64,000 nt of DNA, taken from assembly GCA_002403375.1 (NCBI GenBank), contig DHHQ01000027.1, forward strand, positions 159,179 to 223,178, read 5' to 3'. The notes under the pieces were generated by a model, which did no database searches, was not told the origin of the DNA, and was given only the letters and a program-made list of their open reading frames with translations. The stretch comes from Thiobacillus denitrificans. GTDB lineage: Bacteria > Pseudomonadota > Gammaproteobacteria > Burkholderiales > Thiobacillaceae. The translations under genes and the position numbers were made by a program. Numbering within the stretch: the stretch's first letter is position 1; each line of letters begins with the position of its first letter. Below are positions 21,101-32,287 of this stretch, in pieces.

Positions 21101-21675
21101 TCGCAGGTGATGCCGGCAGGGTTGGCGATGACCACCTGGGCGCGGCTGCCGCCGACTTCGATGTAGCCCAGCAGCTGGCTGGGGTTGGCGGAATTCACTT
21201 CGTTCAGGATGACGCGCGCGCTGCCGCCGGCCAGATACGGGTTGCCCTGGACCCAGCCGCCCAGCTGGGTGGACGCGTTGGTCACGGCGTTGTTGAGGAT
21301 GACACCCTGCCGGTCGACATCGAACTGGCTGTAGAGGTTGCGCGACACACCCGCCGCGCTGGGCGTCTGGATGTTGACCAGCGGCACGCCATTTGCGGCC
21401 TGGGTGACGATCGGTTGCTGATTGCCGGGCGCGCCCGGATCGGCAACGATTTGCGCATCGGCGGGCTGGCTCAGGACAGCGACCATGCCCAGGGCGGCCA
21501 GCAGGCGAAAGGCCAGCGGATGCAAGCTTGCGCTCATGGCCGCTGAAGGCCAGCTGGAAGGCGCCGGGCCGGCCGCGGTACCGGCGACTTTGCTCCGGCT
21601 CACGGCGATTTCGGAAACGGCCATCAGCTGATTGCGGGCCGGGTTGAAGACGAGACGATGGCGATTCTTGTTCAT
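15130..21675 (-). CDS. Two-partner secretion exoprotein (TpsA/filamentous haemagglutinin) with C-terminal serine-hydrolase domain
   Basis: 2181 residues. Extended signal peptide region MNKNRHRLVFNPARNQLM at the start, hydrophobic core about 55-70 ending ADA. TPS secretion domain (about 75-330) with NLYSQFDVDRQG, NPYLAGGSARVILN and the NPAGI motif followed by CDGCGF. Then haemagglutinin-type beta-helix repeats, a conserved middle block about 915-1045 (DPRFADYRTWLSSDYLL, KRLGDGFYEQRLI, LTGRRFLDGY) and a second repeat field. The last ~230 residues form a different domain: VFTNGIFNDE, LVYYPEAD, then GLNLVGHSRGAM with serine near residue 2044 in a GxSxG elbow, and NHADDF as possible His/Asp region. 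No VENN motif. TpsB is encoded 8 bp upstream. Confidence 0.93.
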   Translation of the reverse strand: MNKNRHRLVFNPARNQLMAVSEIAVSRSKVAGTAAGPAPSSWPSAAMSASLHPLAFRLLAALGMVAVLSQPADAQIVADPGAPGNQQPIVTQAANGVPLVNIQTPSAAGVSRNLYSQFDVDRQGVILNNAVTNASTQLGGWVQGNPYLAGGSARVILNEVNSANPSQLLGYIEVGGSRAQVVIANPAGITCDGCGFINASRATLTTGTPILNGGSLDGYRVQRGQITVQGAGLDASQTDYTDLIARAVEVNAGIWAQQLAVTTGTNQVDATNAAATPIDGSGTAPTVSIDVAALGGMYARKITLVGTEAGVGVRTAGQIGASAGDVVITADGRLQNSGQITSAASIKITSGGLTNSGTLIGQNHAVLSSTDLSNAGVLAAGADLSLSAHSIDNRGALLNAGGTLNIQADTLDNRSTQGADQGIQAGAVAIHANRIDNTSGTINADGVLSLTSSGTLDNTQGYMAASGTLALLDAAPTARTLVITNSSGTLIAGELLQVNAASLAGDGSLLSQGNLDVRLTSDYVNSGELIANGNAVFETAGTLTNQAQMLAGSALAVSAAAIDNTAAGEFSAAATTLSATGVLVNRGFVDGGETLVISGTLDNLGTGRIFGDHLAIAATTLNNTSENGVGAVIAGRDRLDIGVETLTNQDKALIFSAGDLAIGGALDANRQATGEASLVVNTGATVEALGTLTIDALELRNLNAHLVTQQVNDPATYEERVQPWGSATSYPISDCWGIGGGQDKNGCTGYPGTFEDYTWFKVTSAPSHTEVLYTQPGQLLSGGGMVLTGGSVLNQDSHIVAGGLLDLGGASVANLATQGQDITTYAGTAQFTHVESCGTFGNKHCRRWDPVTAYNPAPTYGTPYDLPTAQLAQNTAPAGSGTTLADASGPAAIGAIAPVALPGNALFQPSPDPTAGYLIETDPRFADYRTWLSSDYLLGQLGMDPTFMQKRLGDGFYEQRLIREQVAQLTGRRFLDGYADDEAQYRALMDAGLTYAQEWNLIPGVALTDAQIAQLTSDIVWLVAEQVTLPDGRSENVLVPQVYVRVRPGDIDGSGSLLSGAAVNLKLTGDVVNSGTLAGRQLVRIDAANIRNLGGRISGSDVALMAQQDIDNLGGTVDATDRLTAIAGRDINVVTTTRDSENTAGQSSFTRTGVERVAGLYVSGPAGVLVASAGRDVTLAAAVIANSGADGQTLVQAGNDLNLATVTTGQQDNVVWDAKNHLKQGSTWEVGTVIQTRGDVTLSAGQDLAARAAQVNSENGAVQATVGRDLRIESGEASQNWSEARHATKSGFLSSTTTTNLDETRDTVAVASTFSADSIDLQAGRDIRVAGSNVVSDADTRLVAGNDVAIATATETRSATHFADKQKSGLFTSGGLSITYGNLRTTQTADSVSTYAAASTVGSTRGNVEIRAGDAYTQTGSSVLAPQGDIAIAAQRVDIVEAQNAGRSENETRFEQSGLTVALSSPVISAAQTAQEMRNAAGHTDDPRMRALAGGTAALAAKDAYDATQAGRAIESASLAQQAGGINVSISVGGSRSKSNSVQAASTAQGSTVAAAGNVDIRATGAGEASDLTAQGSAISAGNNVSLQADDEVQLLAAQNTADQHSTNESSSASIGVSFGTNGFGVTASGSKGRGNADGSDVSYTNTHVEAGNQLSLKSGGDTILKGAVASGNQVVADVGGNLAIESLQDTSRYDSKQQNVGGSVTIGAGVSGSVSASKSKVHGDHASVVEQSGIKAGDGGFDIVVSGNTDLKGAVIESTQVAVHQGRNSLITGTLTTSDIQNRADASAKSSGISLDSSMATQGKYGAAKAAIGTGLNNANESGSSSGQTLAAISSGSVRITDEAQQLEQTGHTAEEAIARLNRDTANAHTVAERQDVEAMRQIVEAERSIKEATFKEAVKFSDEAYRVSFLEKAKIYRVVRDAETGEVVKGEDGKPVMTELSDTEKGALKPEAGERLNVFTNGIFNDEAAAGGYAVQMSELPPGQDVYLVYYPEADNAISELMVAGYQKFLEGGVGDLANATQEIKNLMGQYGADGLNLVGHSRGAMTIGNAMESLAGEAGSSGVLANTEIKFVGPAYDAQDAATLLDAMSNGNHSVVLLQNHADDFVGGLIGNNPATYDQRPAESSRLNEWWRIFGDAPTVHSCYGTGAVDPEGCKGSYGSPKTIEVPSKPAAQNGGKP

Positions 21676-21683
21676 GTTATGTC

Positions 21684-23384
21684 TCAGAATGACGCGTTGA
21701 GATTGAAGCCTGTCGTGGTGTCAGCCGTCTTGAAGCCTTCCGGCTTGCTGAGCGGTTGCCCGGCGAAAATGTCGTAGCTGAAGCGTTTGTAGCCGCCGCG
21801 CAGCCCCAGCACCACGCCAGCCAGCCGTTTTCCGGCGAGGAATGCGGACGACGGCCCGCTCACTTCGCCGTAGTCGGCGCCCAGATAAAGCGCCTGACCG
21901 CTTCCTCCCAGGGCCAGCCCCAGGTCATTGCGGATCAGCCAGCCACGATCGGCAGACAGCAGGTTCTCTCCGTCGAATCCCCGCACCGCGTAGCGCCCGC
22001 CAATCGCGAACCGGTCCTGCGGCACCAGCGGCGTGCGATTCCATTGGGCGCGCCACGCCAGGCCGTAGTGGAGCGACTGGTCGCCGACCTTGAATGGCAG
22101 GGCAAGGTGAGCGTCGGCCGTGACGAGCTTGAGGCGCGAGGCGCCCGCCCCGACGGCCTCCTCGGGGGCAGGCAGGGCGTCCATCGCGCCGGTCCCGCGA
22201 CGGTAGGCGAGGTTCAGGTCGAGCGCGGCCGGGCCGATGAATTCACGGTGCCCGACGCCCGCCTCCCACCCCGAGGTGCGGCGGCGCTGAATTTCGATTT
22301 CGGTGTCGTCGATGAAGTTTTTCGAGGCGCGCGTCCAGCCGCGCATGGAGAGGGTGGTCTTGCGCACCGCATCGCGGTAGACCAGGCGCGAAAGCCTGAC
22401 GTCGTTGGTCTGGCTTTCGCCGCTGAATCGATAGGTTTGGTTGATGCCGGCAACCGACTGGCGGTAGGTGTGATCGTTGGCTGTCAGCCCCAGCAGCCAG
22501 TATCCATAGGGGAGCGAATAGTGTCCGGTCCGGCTGCGGGTGCCGTTGTCGCCGGTTTCGCCGCCGCCCAGGTCGCGATTGAGGCTCAGATAGAACAGGT
22601 CGTTCAGTTTCAGCATGTGGTCAAAGGCCACGGTGACGCCGCCGAGATACTGGCCAGTGGACTTGCTGCCTGAATCGTCCGCGGACAGAGTGAGCCGGAA
22701 TGGAAAATCCTGTTTCCAGCGGATGATGATGTCGCTCTCGCCAGGCTGCTCTCCAGGCTCGATCTGGATATCGGCATCGGCGGTGGGAAGGCGCTTGAAG
22801 TTTTCCAGGCTCTGCTCGATGTCGCGCAGGTTCAGCAGGTCGCCAGGGCGGGCGGGAATGGCGTTCCACAGGGCCGCCCTCTCATCGGTTCCCTCGGCAA
22901 AACGGATCGCGCGAATGCGCCCCGGAATGAGCGTCATAACCAGATTGCCGGTCCGGAGATCCTGCGGCTCGGCCAGCACGCGGCTCGTCACGAAGCCCCG
23001 TGCAATGATGGCGTTCTGGATGCGCCGCATCACCAGATTGATGCCGCTTGCACCCAGGCAACGGTCGACAGCCGGGTCGTCCTCTGGATTGGCTGCGCCA
23101 AGCGCCCACTGGAAGCGTTCCGAGAGTTCACCCTTGAGCACGATGCGGTGAATAGGAAAACAGGGCGTTTCGCCTATCGGGATGCGTTGCCGGGCAAGCT
23201 CGACTTCGGGCCTTTGCAGGCGCACGTCGGGAGTACGTTGCAGCTGTTCGCGCAGCACGCGCTCCCGCTCGATCTGTCGCAGCCGCTCCTCCTCTACGGA
23301 CGTTGGTTCGACCGCCAGGACCGGGACCGGCAGGGCCAGACAGCCTGCCGCCAAGCAAAACGCGAGAAAGCACTCACTTTTCAT
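21684..23384 (-). CDS. Two-partner secretion outer-membrane transporter (TpsB/ShlB/FhaC family)
   Basis: 566 residues from the ATG giving MKSECFLAF; the open frame extends 10 codons upstream. Signal peptide about 1-24 (LAAGCLALPVPVLA), a charged N-terminal helix region (EEERLRQIERERVLREQ) like the FhaC plug helix, two POTRA repeats (about 80-230), then a 16-strand Omp85-type barrel. YAVRGFDGE near residue 466 is the conserved loop-6 (V/I)RG(Y/F) motif, and the protein ends in Phe as barrels do. It secretes the TpsA encoded next. Confidence 0.95.
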   Translation of the reverse strand: MKSECFLAFCLAAGCLALPVPVLAVEPTSVEEERLRQIERERVLREQLQRTPDVRLQRPEVELARQRIPIGETPCFPIHRIVLKGELSERFQWALGAANPEDDPAVDRCLGASGINLVMRRIQNAIIARGFVTSRVLAEPQDLRTGNLVMTLIPGRIRAIRFAEGTDERAALWNAIPARPGDLLNLRDIEQSLENFKRLPTADADIQIEPGEQPGESDIIIRWKQDFPFRLTLSADDSGSKSTGQYLGGVTVAFDHMLKLNDLFYLSLNRDLGGGETGDNGTRSRTGHYSLPYGYWLLGLTANDHTYRQSVAGINQTYRFSGESQTNDVRLSRLVYRDAVRKTTLSMRGWTRASKNFIDDTEIEIQRRRTSGWEAGVGHREFIGPAALDLNLAYRRGTGAMDALPAPEEAVGAGASRLKLVTADAHLALPFKVGDQSLHYGLAWRAQWNRTPLVPQDRFAIGGRYAVRGFDGENLLSADRGWLIRNDLGLALGGSGQALYLGADYGEVSGPSSAFLAGKRLAGVVLGLRGGYKRFSYDIFAGQPLSKPEGFKTADTTTGFNLNASF

Positions 23385-23923
23385 TGTCGTTGGATCTGGA
23401 CTGATCAAGTTCACTTGCCGCCACGGCCCCGGCGGTACAAAAGTCCTTTTCAGATCTCGTCGTCGTGTCGGGTGAACACATCTGGCGGGTCGGGGGCATC
23501 ACGGCCAAGAATCCCAGCGACAGCCGAACCAGGCTGCTGCCTACCTCCTCTGTGGCTGGCGCCCCCGCTGCCTTCCGGATTTGCTGCGCCGACCGAAGTT
23601 CGATTCATCGTCATGTGGCACTCCCTTGCCGTCGTTTTTTCTTGTCATGCCGGTGCCCCGGCCTTTTCGTAGCCTGCACAAGGGATCCGCGACGGTCTAT
23701 ACAACTTTAGTTGAATACAAATCTAATCCACTGATTTACTTATTGTTTTTTCTGCCGGGCGCAAACACCCAGCAGGAGACCCCCGGATCGCCCGTCATCC
23801 CCGTCCGGTCTCGACGAGACTGCCATACAGCCGTGCTGTGACTTGCCAGCTACCGAGCAACGCCAGCCGCCGCCCATCCTCCATAGCGCGTTACAATCGC
23901 GGGGCTTTTTCCCGACCGCCCCC
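23385..23923. other. 539-bp intergenic region between divergent tpsB and mgtE
   Basis: No convincing gene. The middle (about 23700-23750) is strikingly A+T-rich for this genome and holds an interrupted palindrome CAACT-TT-AGTTG at 23702-23713, a plausible operator or promoter zone for the divergent tpsBA operon, though no clean -35/-10 pair was found. Near the right end GTTACAATCG (about 23890) could be the -10 of mgtE. Short open frames here have no ribosome binding sites or recognisable products. Confidence 0.5.
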
Positions 23924-25362
23924 ATGACCGACGCCCTCGAAAACCAGTCGCAGGACGACCTCGAATCGCACCTCGCGCAGGTGCAGACCCTGCTCGCCAA
24001 GATGCGGCTGGTGGAGGAGCTCGTCCATCGGCAGGGGGGGCCGCGCCAGGATCTGGTCGAGAACCTGGTGCACAAGCAGAACCTGGCGGAGCTGCAGCGC
24101 AAGCTCGACGAGCTGCACCCGGCGGACGTGGCCTACATCCTGGAGGCGCTGCCGCTCGACGAGCGCCAGCTGGTGTGGGACCTGGTCAAGGCGGAGCGCG
24201 ACGGCGAAATCCTGCTGGAGGTGTCGGACTCGGTCCGCGAATCGCTGATCCGCACCATGGACAAGGCGGAGCTGCTGGCCGCCGCCGAGTCGCTCGACAC
24301 CGACGAGATCGCCGACATCGCGCCCGACCTGCCGCGCGACGTGATCCAGGAGCTGCTGACGACGCTCGACGCGCAGAAACGCGCGCTGCTGCAGTCGGCG
24401 CTGGCCTACCCGGAGGACACGGTCGGCGCGCTGATGGACTTCGAGATGGTGACGATCCGCGCCGACGTCACGCTGGAAGTCGCGCTGCGCTACCTGCGCC
24501 GGCTGGGCGAGCTGCCCGACCAGCTCGACAAGCTGTTCGTGGTCGACCGCGACGACGCCATCATCGGCGTGCTGCCGCTCAAGAGACTGCTGACCACCGA
24601 TCCCGAGGCCTCGGTGGCGGCGGTGATGGTCGAGGATTTCGTGAAGTTCCACCCCGAGGACGAGGCGCACGAGGCGGCGCAGGCGTTCGAGCGCTACGAC
24701 CTAGTGATGGCGCCGGTGGTCGACGCCGCCGGGCGGCTGATCGGCCGCCTCACGGTCGACGCGGTGGTCGACTACATCCGCGAGTCGGCCGATGCCGACA
24801 TGCTGTCGATGGCGGGCCTGAAGGAGGAGGAAGACCTGTTCTCCTCGGTGTGGCGCTCGGCCAAGAACCGCTGGATGTGGCTGTCGGTCAACCTCGCCAC
24901 CGCCTTCATCGCCTCGCGCGTGATCGGCGTGTTCGAAGGCAGCATCGAGAAGCTCGCGGCGCTGGCGGCGCTGATGCCCATCATCGCCGGCATCGGGGGC
25001 AACACCGGCAACCAGACCATCGCGCTCATCGTGCGCGGCCTCGCGCTCGGCCACATCACCCACGCCAACGCGCGCCGGCTGGTGGTGAAGGAGCTCGGCG
25101 TCGCGCTTTTGAACGGTGCGGTGTGGGGCTCGGTGGTCGGCCTGTTCGCCTGGCTGCTGTATGACAGCACGGCGCTCGGTGGCGTGATGGCGCTGGCGAT
25201 GCTGCTGAACCTGCTGGTCGCGGCGCTCGCCGGCATCTTTATCCCGATGACGCTGGAGAAGCTGAAGCGCGACCCGGCCATCGGCTCGTCGGTCCTGCTC
25301 ACCTTCACCACCGACAGCATGGGCTTCTTCATCTTCCTCGGCCTCGCCACGATTCTGCTGCT

Positions 25363-25366
<4 letters not shown>
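23924..25366 (+). CDS. mgtE: Magnesium transporter MgtE
   Basis: 480 residues. N-terminal cytoplasmic helical domain (about 1-140), two CBS domains (about 150-275: DVTLEVALRYLRR, VVDAAGRLIGRLTVDAVV), a connecting helix and five membrane helices from about 300. GIGGNTGNQTIALIVRGLALG is the conserved pore segment. Mg2+-gated channel in the inner membrane. The ATG giving MTDALENQ was chosen; an upstream in-frame start lacks support. The end overlaps msbA by 4 bp. Confidence 0.95.
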
Positions 25367-27092
<1,726 letters not shown>

Positions 27093-27096
<4 letters not shown>

Positions 27097-27842
27097 GCGA
27101 AGCGGCGACCTGGGTCAGACCCTCGCGCTCGCTGGTGACGGCGGCCGGCCGCGCGATCGGCGACTTCCGCATGATCCGCGAAGGCGACCGCATCCTGCTC
27201 GGGCTGTCGGGCGGCAAGGACTCGCTGTCGCTGCTGCACACGCTGCACCACCTGCAACAAAAAGCGCCGGTGAAGTTCGAACTGCTGGCGTGCACCGTCG
27301 ACCCGCAGTCCGACCAGTTCGACCCCTCGCCGCTCAAGCCCTACATGGCGGAACTCGGCGTGCCCTACTTCCTCGAATCGCAGCCGATCGTCGAGGAAGC
27401 GCAGAAGACACTGACGAAAGACAGCGACTCCTACTGCGCGTACTGCTCGCGGATGCGGCGCGGCATCCTCTACCGCGTCGCGCGCGAACAGGGCTGCAAC
27501 GTGATCGCGCTGGCGCAGCACCTCGACGACCTCGCCGAGACGCTGATGATGTCGATGCTGTTCGGCGGCAAGCTCAGGACCATGTCGCCGCACTACCTCA
27601 ACGACGCGGGCGACCTCAGGATCATCCGCCCCTTCGCCTACGCGCGCGAGCGCCAGACCCGCGCCTTCGCGCACGATTCGGGCCTGCCGGTGATCTTCGA
27701 GAACTGCCCGGCCTGCTTCGCCAAGCCGCAGCAGCGCTTCGCGATGAAGCAGATGCTCGCCGAACAGGAGAAGCTGCACCCGCGCATCTTCAACAGCCTC
27801 CTGACCGCGATGCGGCCGCTGATGGGCGAGCCGCCGGCATAG
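27093..27842 (+). CDS. ttcA: TtcA-family tRNA thiolation ATPase
   Basis: PP-loop protein of 249 residues: LLGLSGGKDSLSLL holds the SGGKDS motif, CAYCSRMRRGILY the CxxC pair and ENCPACF the third cysteine region, all as in TtcA, which uses a [4Fe-4S] cluster to thiolate cytidine 32 of some tRNAs. It is shorter than the ~310-residue E. coli enzyme, so a related member of the family with another tRNA target is possible. The start ATG overlaps the msbA stop. Confidence 0.82.
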
Positions 27843-27934
27843 CACGTCCCGTCGGCGCGATTTCCGGCGGACGACGTTTCCCCGTAGAATCAACCCCTTG
27901 TTTTGATTGGCATTTCCACATAGAGACCAAGGTT

Positions 27935-29050
<1,116 letters not shown>

Positions 29051-29091
29051 GCGCATCACCTGCCCTTGCCGGGCAGGCCCAGGAAATATGG

Positions 29092-29119
29092 AAACCGGCC
29101 GTGCGCCGGTTTTTCTTTT
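29092..29119 (+). terminator. Terminator of the aminotransferase gene
   Basis: Stem AAACCGGC/GCCGGTTT with a 5-base loop, followed by TTTCTTTT. Lies 42 bp after the stop. Confidence 0.85.
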
Positions 29120-29282
29120 GCGTCCCGAAACGTGTTGCGGCGCCAGGCATGCAAGCCCGCGCCCGAGCCGGGCTTCCCCGCGTCGATGGACTATGGTGTA
29201 GGAGGGACTGCCGCTCGGGCTGTCCGCACACATGTCGCAGCGCCGATCCCGGCGCCACAACGCTCACGACCAGGAGGAAGCA

Positions 29283-29759
29283 ATGGGACTCTTTTCTTTC
29301 ATCAAGGAAGCCGGCGAGAAACTGCTCGGCGTCGGCGAGACGAAGGCCGGCGCGCCGGCCGCGGACCCTGCCGCAGCGAATGACGCGGCCGCCAGGGCCA
29401 TCGAGAACTACATCGCGAAGATGAACCTGGGCGCGGACAACCTCAAGGTCGCCTTCGACGGCGCGACGGGTGAAGTGACCGTGAGCGGCAAGGCGGCGAC
29501 ACAGGAAATCAAGGAGAAGATCCTGCTCTGCTGCGGCAACGTCAAGGGCGTCGCCAACGTCGTCGACAACCTGGAGGTGGCGGAACAGGCCGCCGCGCCG
29601 CGCTTCTACACGGTGGTCAGCGGCGACACGCTGTCCAAGATCGCGAAGCAGCACTATGGCAACGCCAACGCCTACATGAAGATCTTCGAGGCCAACAAGC
29701 CGATGCTGACCGACCCGGACAAGATCTACCCGGGCCAGACCCTGCGCATCCCCGATTGA
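29283..29759 (+). CDS. kbp: BON and LysM domain protein, Kbp (YgaU) family
   Basis: 158 residues, start preceded by CAGGAGGAAG. MGLFSFIKEAGEKLLG is almost the E. coli Kbp N terminus. BON domain about 40-95 (EVTVSGKAATQEIKEKILLCCGNVKGVANVVD), LysM about 105-158 (FYTVVSGDTLSKIAKQHYGNA, EANKPMLTDPDKIYPGQ). E. coli Kbp is a cytoplasmic potassium-binding protein of 149 residues; the same function is probable. No signal peptide. Confidence 0.93.
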   Translation: MGLFSFIKEAGEKLLGVGETKAGAPAADPAAANDAAARAIENYIAKMNLGADNLKVAFDGATGEVTVSGKAATQEIKEKILLCCGNVKGVANVVDNLEVAEQAAAPRFYTVVSGDTLSKIAKQHYGNANAYMKIFEANKPMLTDPDKIYPGQTLRIPD

Positions 29760-29784
29760 TCATTCGCCTCGAAAGGAACGAACC

Positions 29785-29985
29785 ATGAACGTGCTCACGA
29801 AATCGCTGATCGCCCTGTCATTCGCCGGCCTGCTGGTTGCAGGCTGCGGCAAGAAGGAGGAGCAGGTCTCGGCACCCGCCGTCATCGAACAGTCCGCGGA
29901 GGAAGCCGGCGCCGCGGCCGAAGAGGCAAAAACCGAAGCCGAGCGCGCCGTCGAAGCCGCCAGGGAGGCGGCCGAGGCCAAGTAA
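29785..29985 (+). CDS. Small Ala/Glu-rich lipoprotein
   Basis: 66 residues, preceded by GAAAGGAACG. Lipobox LVAGC near residue 22, then a charged helix of repeated EEA/EAA units (AEEAKTEAERAVEAAREAAEAK), likely a coiled coil anchored to the envelope. 25 bp after kbp, so probably cotranscribed. No known function. Confidence 0.8.
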   Translation: MNVLTKSLIALSFAGLLVAGCGKKEEQVSAPAVIEQSAEEAGAAAEEAKTEAERAVEAAREAAEAK

Positions 29986-30019
29986 GCCCCCGCAACGGCG
30001 TGCGCGGCGGACCGGGCCG

Positions 30020-31336
30020 CTAGGCCTGCCCGCCGTCCGCCGCGCGCGTAGCCACCCGCGTCGCCAGCACCTGGTCCACCCGGTTGCGGTCGACGTCGAC
30101 CACCTCGAATTCCCAGTCGGCCCACGCGAAGCGCTCGGCCTTGCGCGGGATGTGCCCCAGCGACGCGAGCACGAAGCCGCCCACCGTGTGATAGTTGCCC
30201 AGCGACTCCTGCGGCACGTGGCGGATGTCGAGCTTTTCCTTCATCTCGTCGATCGGCAGCAGCCCGTCGAGCAGCCACGACCCGTCGGCGCGCCGCACGG
30301 CCAGTGCATCTTCGGTATCGTCGGCGACCGGCAGCATGTCACCGACCAGCGAATACATCAGGTCGTCCAGCGTGACGATGCCCTCGGTGAGGCCGAACTC
30401 GCTGACCACCAGGGCGAAATTGGCGCGCTGCTGGCGGAAGGTGCGCAAGAGGTCGATCAGGTTGAGGCTGGACGGAACGAACAGCGGTGCCGCCAGCGGA
30501 AGCTCGGCGAAGTCGACCTCCCCCTCCATCGCGGCCTTGAGGATGTCATGGCTCTCGGCGATGCCGATCACCTGCTGCAGATCGCCCTTGCAGACCGGCA
30601 GGCGCGAGTGCGGCGCGTCCATGAGAACGCGCAGGTTGTGCTCGCGCGGCGAGAGCAGGTCGAGCCAGGCGACGTCGGCCACCGGCGTCATGATCGTCGC
30701 GAGCCGCCAGTCCTCGAGGCGCAGCACGTTGCCGAACAGCCTGCTCTCCTCGGGCGCGATGGCGCCTGCCCGTTCGCCCTCGTCGACGAAAGCCAGGATG
30801 TCCTCGATGCTCGTCACCGCCGGCGCCGCGCGGATCGGCAGCAGCGCGAGCACGCGGTCCGCCATGAAGGAAAGGAAGCGGATCGCCGGCGACAGCAGCC
30901 GGATGAACAGCGACATGAAAGGCGCGCTGATCGCGGCGACCCGCTCGGGATGGGCGAGCGCGATCCGCTTCGGCACGATCTCGCCGAGGATGATCGACAC
31001 CGCGGTCACGACGACGATGGTGGTGGTGAAGGCGATGGGCCGCCCCCACTCCGCGAGCACCGGCAGCGCGGTGACGATTGCCGACTCCAGCGACGCCGAC
31101 AGCGCCGACTCCCCGTAGATGCCCATCAGCAGCGCGGCGGCCGTGATGCCCGTCTGGGTCGCCGCGAGCAGCCGGCTCGGATGCTCGCGGATCGCGAGCG
31201 CGGTGGCGGCGCCGCCGTCTCCCGCCTCGGCCAGTTGGGCAAGGCGTGCCCGGCGGGCCGAGGCGAGTGCCATTTCCGCCAGCGAAAACAGTCCGGACAA
31301 CAGGATGAGCAGGATCAGGATCCACAAGGCATTCAT
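30020..31336 (-). CDS. CNNM/CorC-family membrane protein (HlyC/CorC type)
   Basis: 438 residues. CNNM/DUF21 membrane domain with four hydrophobic helices (about 1-185), two CBS domains (about 205-330: TIMTPVADVAWL, GIVTLDDLMYSLVGDM) and a C-terminal CorC/HlyC domain (about 345-425: LLDGLLPIDEMKEKL, TVGGFVLASLGHIP). Related proteins are linked to magnesium/cobalt efflux and metal resistance. Minus strand, separated from metF by a stem-loop. Confidence 0.92.
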   Translation of the reverse strand: MNALWILILLILLSGLFSLAEMALASARRARLAQLAEAGDGGAATALAIREHPSRLLAATQTGITAAALLMGIYGESALSASLESAIVTALPVLAEWGRPIAFTTTIVVVTAVSIILGEIVPKRIALAHPERVAAISAPFMSLFIRLLSPAIRFLSFMADRVLALLPIRAAPAVTSIEDILAFVDEGERAGAIAPEESRLFGNVLRLEDWRLATIMTPVADVAWLDLLSPREHNLRVLMDAPHSRLPVCKGDLQQVIGIAESHDILKAAMEGEVDFAELPLAAPLFVPSSLNLIDLLRTFRQQRANFALVVSEFGLTEGIVTLDDLMYSLVGDMLPVADDTEDALAVRRADGSWLLDGLLPIDEMKEKLDIRHVPQESLGNYHTVGGFVLASLGHIPRKAERFAWADWEFEVVDVDRNRVDQVLATRVATRAADGGQA

Positions 31337-31404
31337 GATCGGGAACCGGCAGGAAGAATGGATGGATTCTACATGCCGCGCCGGCGCCCCCCGGCCCCCA
31401 CAAA

Positions 31405-31436
31405 CGACAAGGCCCGCCTGACGGCGGGCCTTGCGC
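31405..31436 (-). terminator. Stem-loop downstream of metF
   Basis: Perfect 10-bp stem AAGGCCCGCC/GGCGGGCCTT (31409-31418 and 31423-31432) with a 4-base loop. The T tract on the minus strand is poor (TGTCGTTTG), so it may be a weak terminator or mRNA stabiliser. Confidence 0.7.
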
Positions 31437-31453
31437 GGCGAAGGCGTCCGGGA

Positions 31454-32284
31454 CTACAGGCCCAGCCGTTGCCAGATGGTGGTGCTCGGCCCCGCCTGGT
31501 TCATCGTGTAGAAGTGCAGGCCCGGCGCGCCGCCGGCGAGCAGGCGGTCGCACAGGTCGGTCACCACGTCGAGACCGAAGGCGCGCAGCGACGCCAGGTC
31601 GTCGCCGTAGGTCTCGAGCTTCTTCCTCAGCCAGCGCGGAATCTCGGCGCCGCAGGCGTCGGAGAAGCGCGCCAGCTGCACGTAGTTGCCGATCGGCATG
31701 ATGCCCGGGACGATGGGAATGGACACCCCGATCGCGCGCGCCTCGTCGACGAAGCGGAAGTAGGCGTCGGCGTTGAAGAAGTACTGGGTAATCGCCGCGT
31801 TGGCGCCGGCGTCGACCTTGCGCTTGAAGTTGGCGAGGTCCTCGGTGTAGGAGCGCGCCTGCGGGTGCACCTCGGGATACGCGGCGACCTCGATCTCGAA
31901 CCAGTCGCCGGTCTCCCTGCGGATGAAGGCGACCAGCTCGTTGGCGTACTGGAATTCGCCGACGTCCATGCTGCCTGACGGCAGGTCGCCGCGCAGCGCG
32001 ACCAGATGGCGGATGCCCTGCCGCTTGTACTCGGCGAGGATGTCGCAGATGTTCTCCTCGGTCGAGCCGATGCATGACAGGTGCGGCGCGGCCTCGGAGC
32101 CGTCGGCCTGGATCTCGCGAACGGTCTCCAGGGTGCGGTCGCGCGTCGAGCCGCCGGCGCCGAAGGTCACCGAGAAGAACTTGGGATGGAGCTGCGCCAG
32201 CTGCTTGCGGGTCGCGCGCAGCTTCTCCGCGGCTTCCTCGGTCTTGGGCGGGAAAAACTCGAAGCTGAATGTGCGTTCGGTCAT
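31454..32284 (-). CDS. metF: 5,10-Methylenetetrahydrofolate reductase
   Basis: 276 residues; makes 5-methyl-THF for methionine synthase. SFEFFPPKTEEA at the N terminus includes the catalytic glutamate, SVTFGAGGSTRDRT and ALRGDLP are FAD/folate-binding motifs, and PIVPGIMPI closes the barrel. Third step of a SAM-cycle cluster with metK and ahcY upstream. Follows a small membrane protein gene by 3 bp. Confidence 0.97.
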   Translation of the reverse strand: MTERTFSFEFFPPKTEEAAEKLRATRKQLAQLHPKFFSVTFGAGGSTRDRTLETVREIQADGSEAAPHLSCIGSTEENICDILAEYKRQGIRHLVALRGDLPSGSMDVGEFQYANELVAFIRRETGDWFEIEVAAYPEVHPQARSYTEDLANFKRKVDAGANAAITQYFFNADAYFRFVDEARAIGVSIPIVPGIMPIGNYVQLARFSDACGAEIPRWLRKKLETYGDDLASLRAFGLDVVTDLCDRLLAGGAPGLHFYTMNQAGPSTTIWQRLGL

Positions 32285-32287
32285 GAG

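Noticed and set aside
23465..23841. Small open frames in the tpsB-mgtE gap
   Set aside because: No ribosome binding sites, atypical residue composition and mutual overlap.
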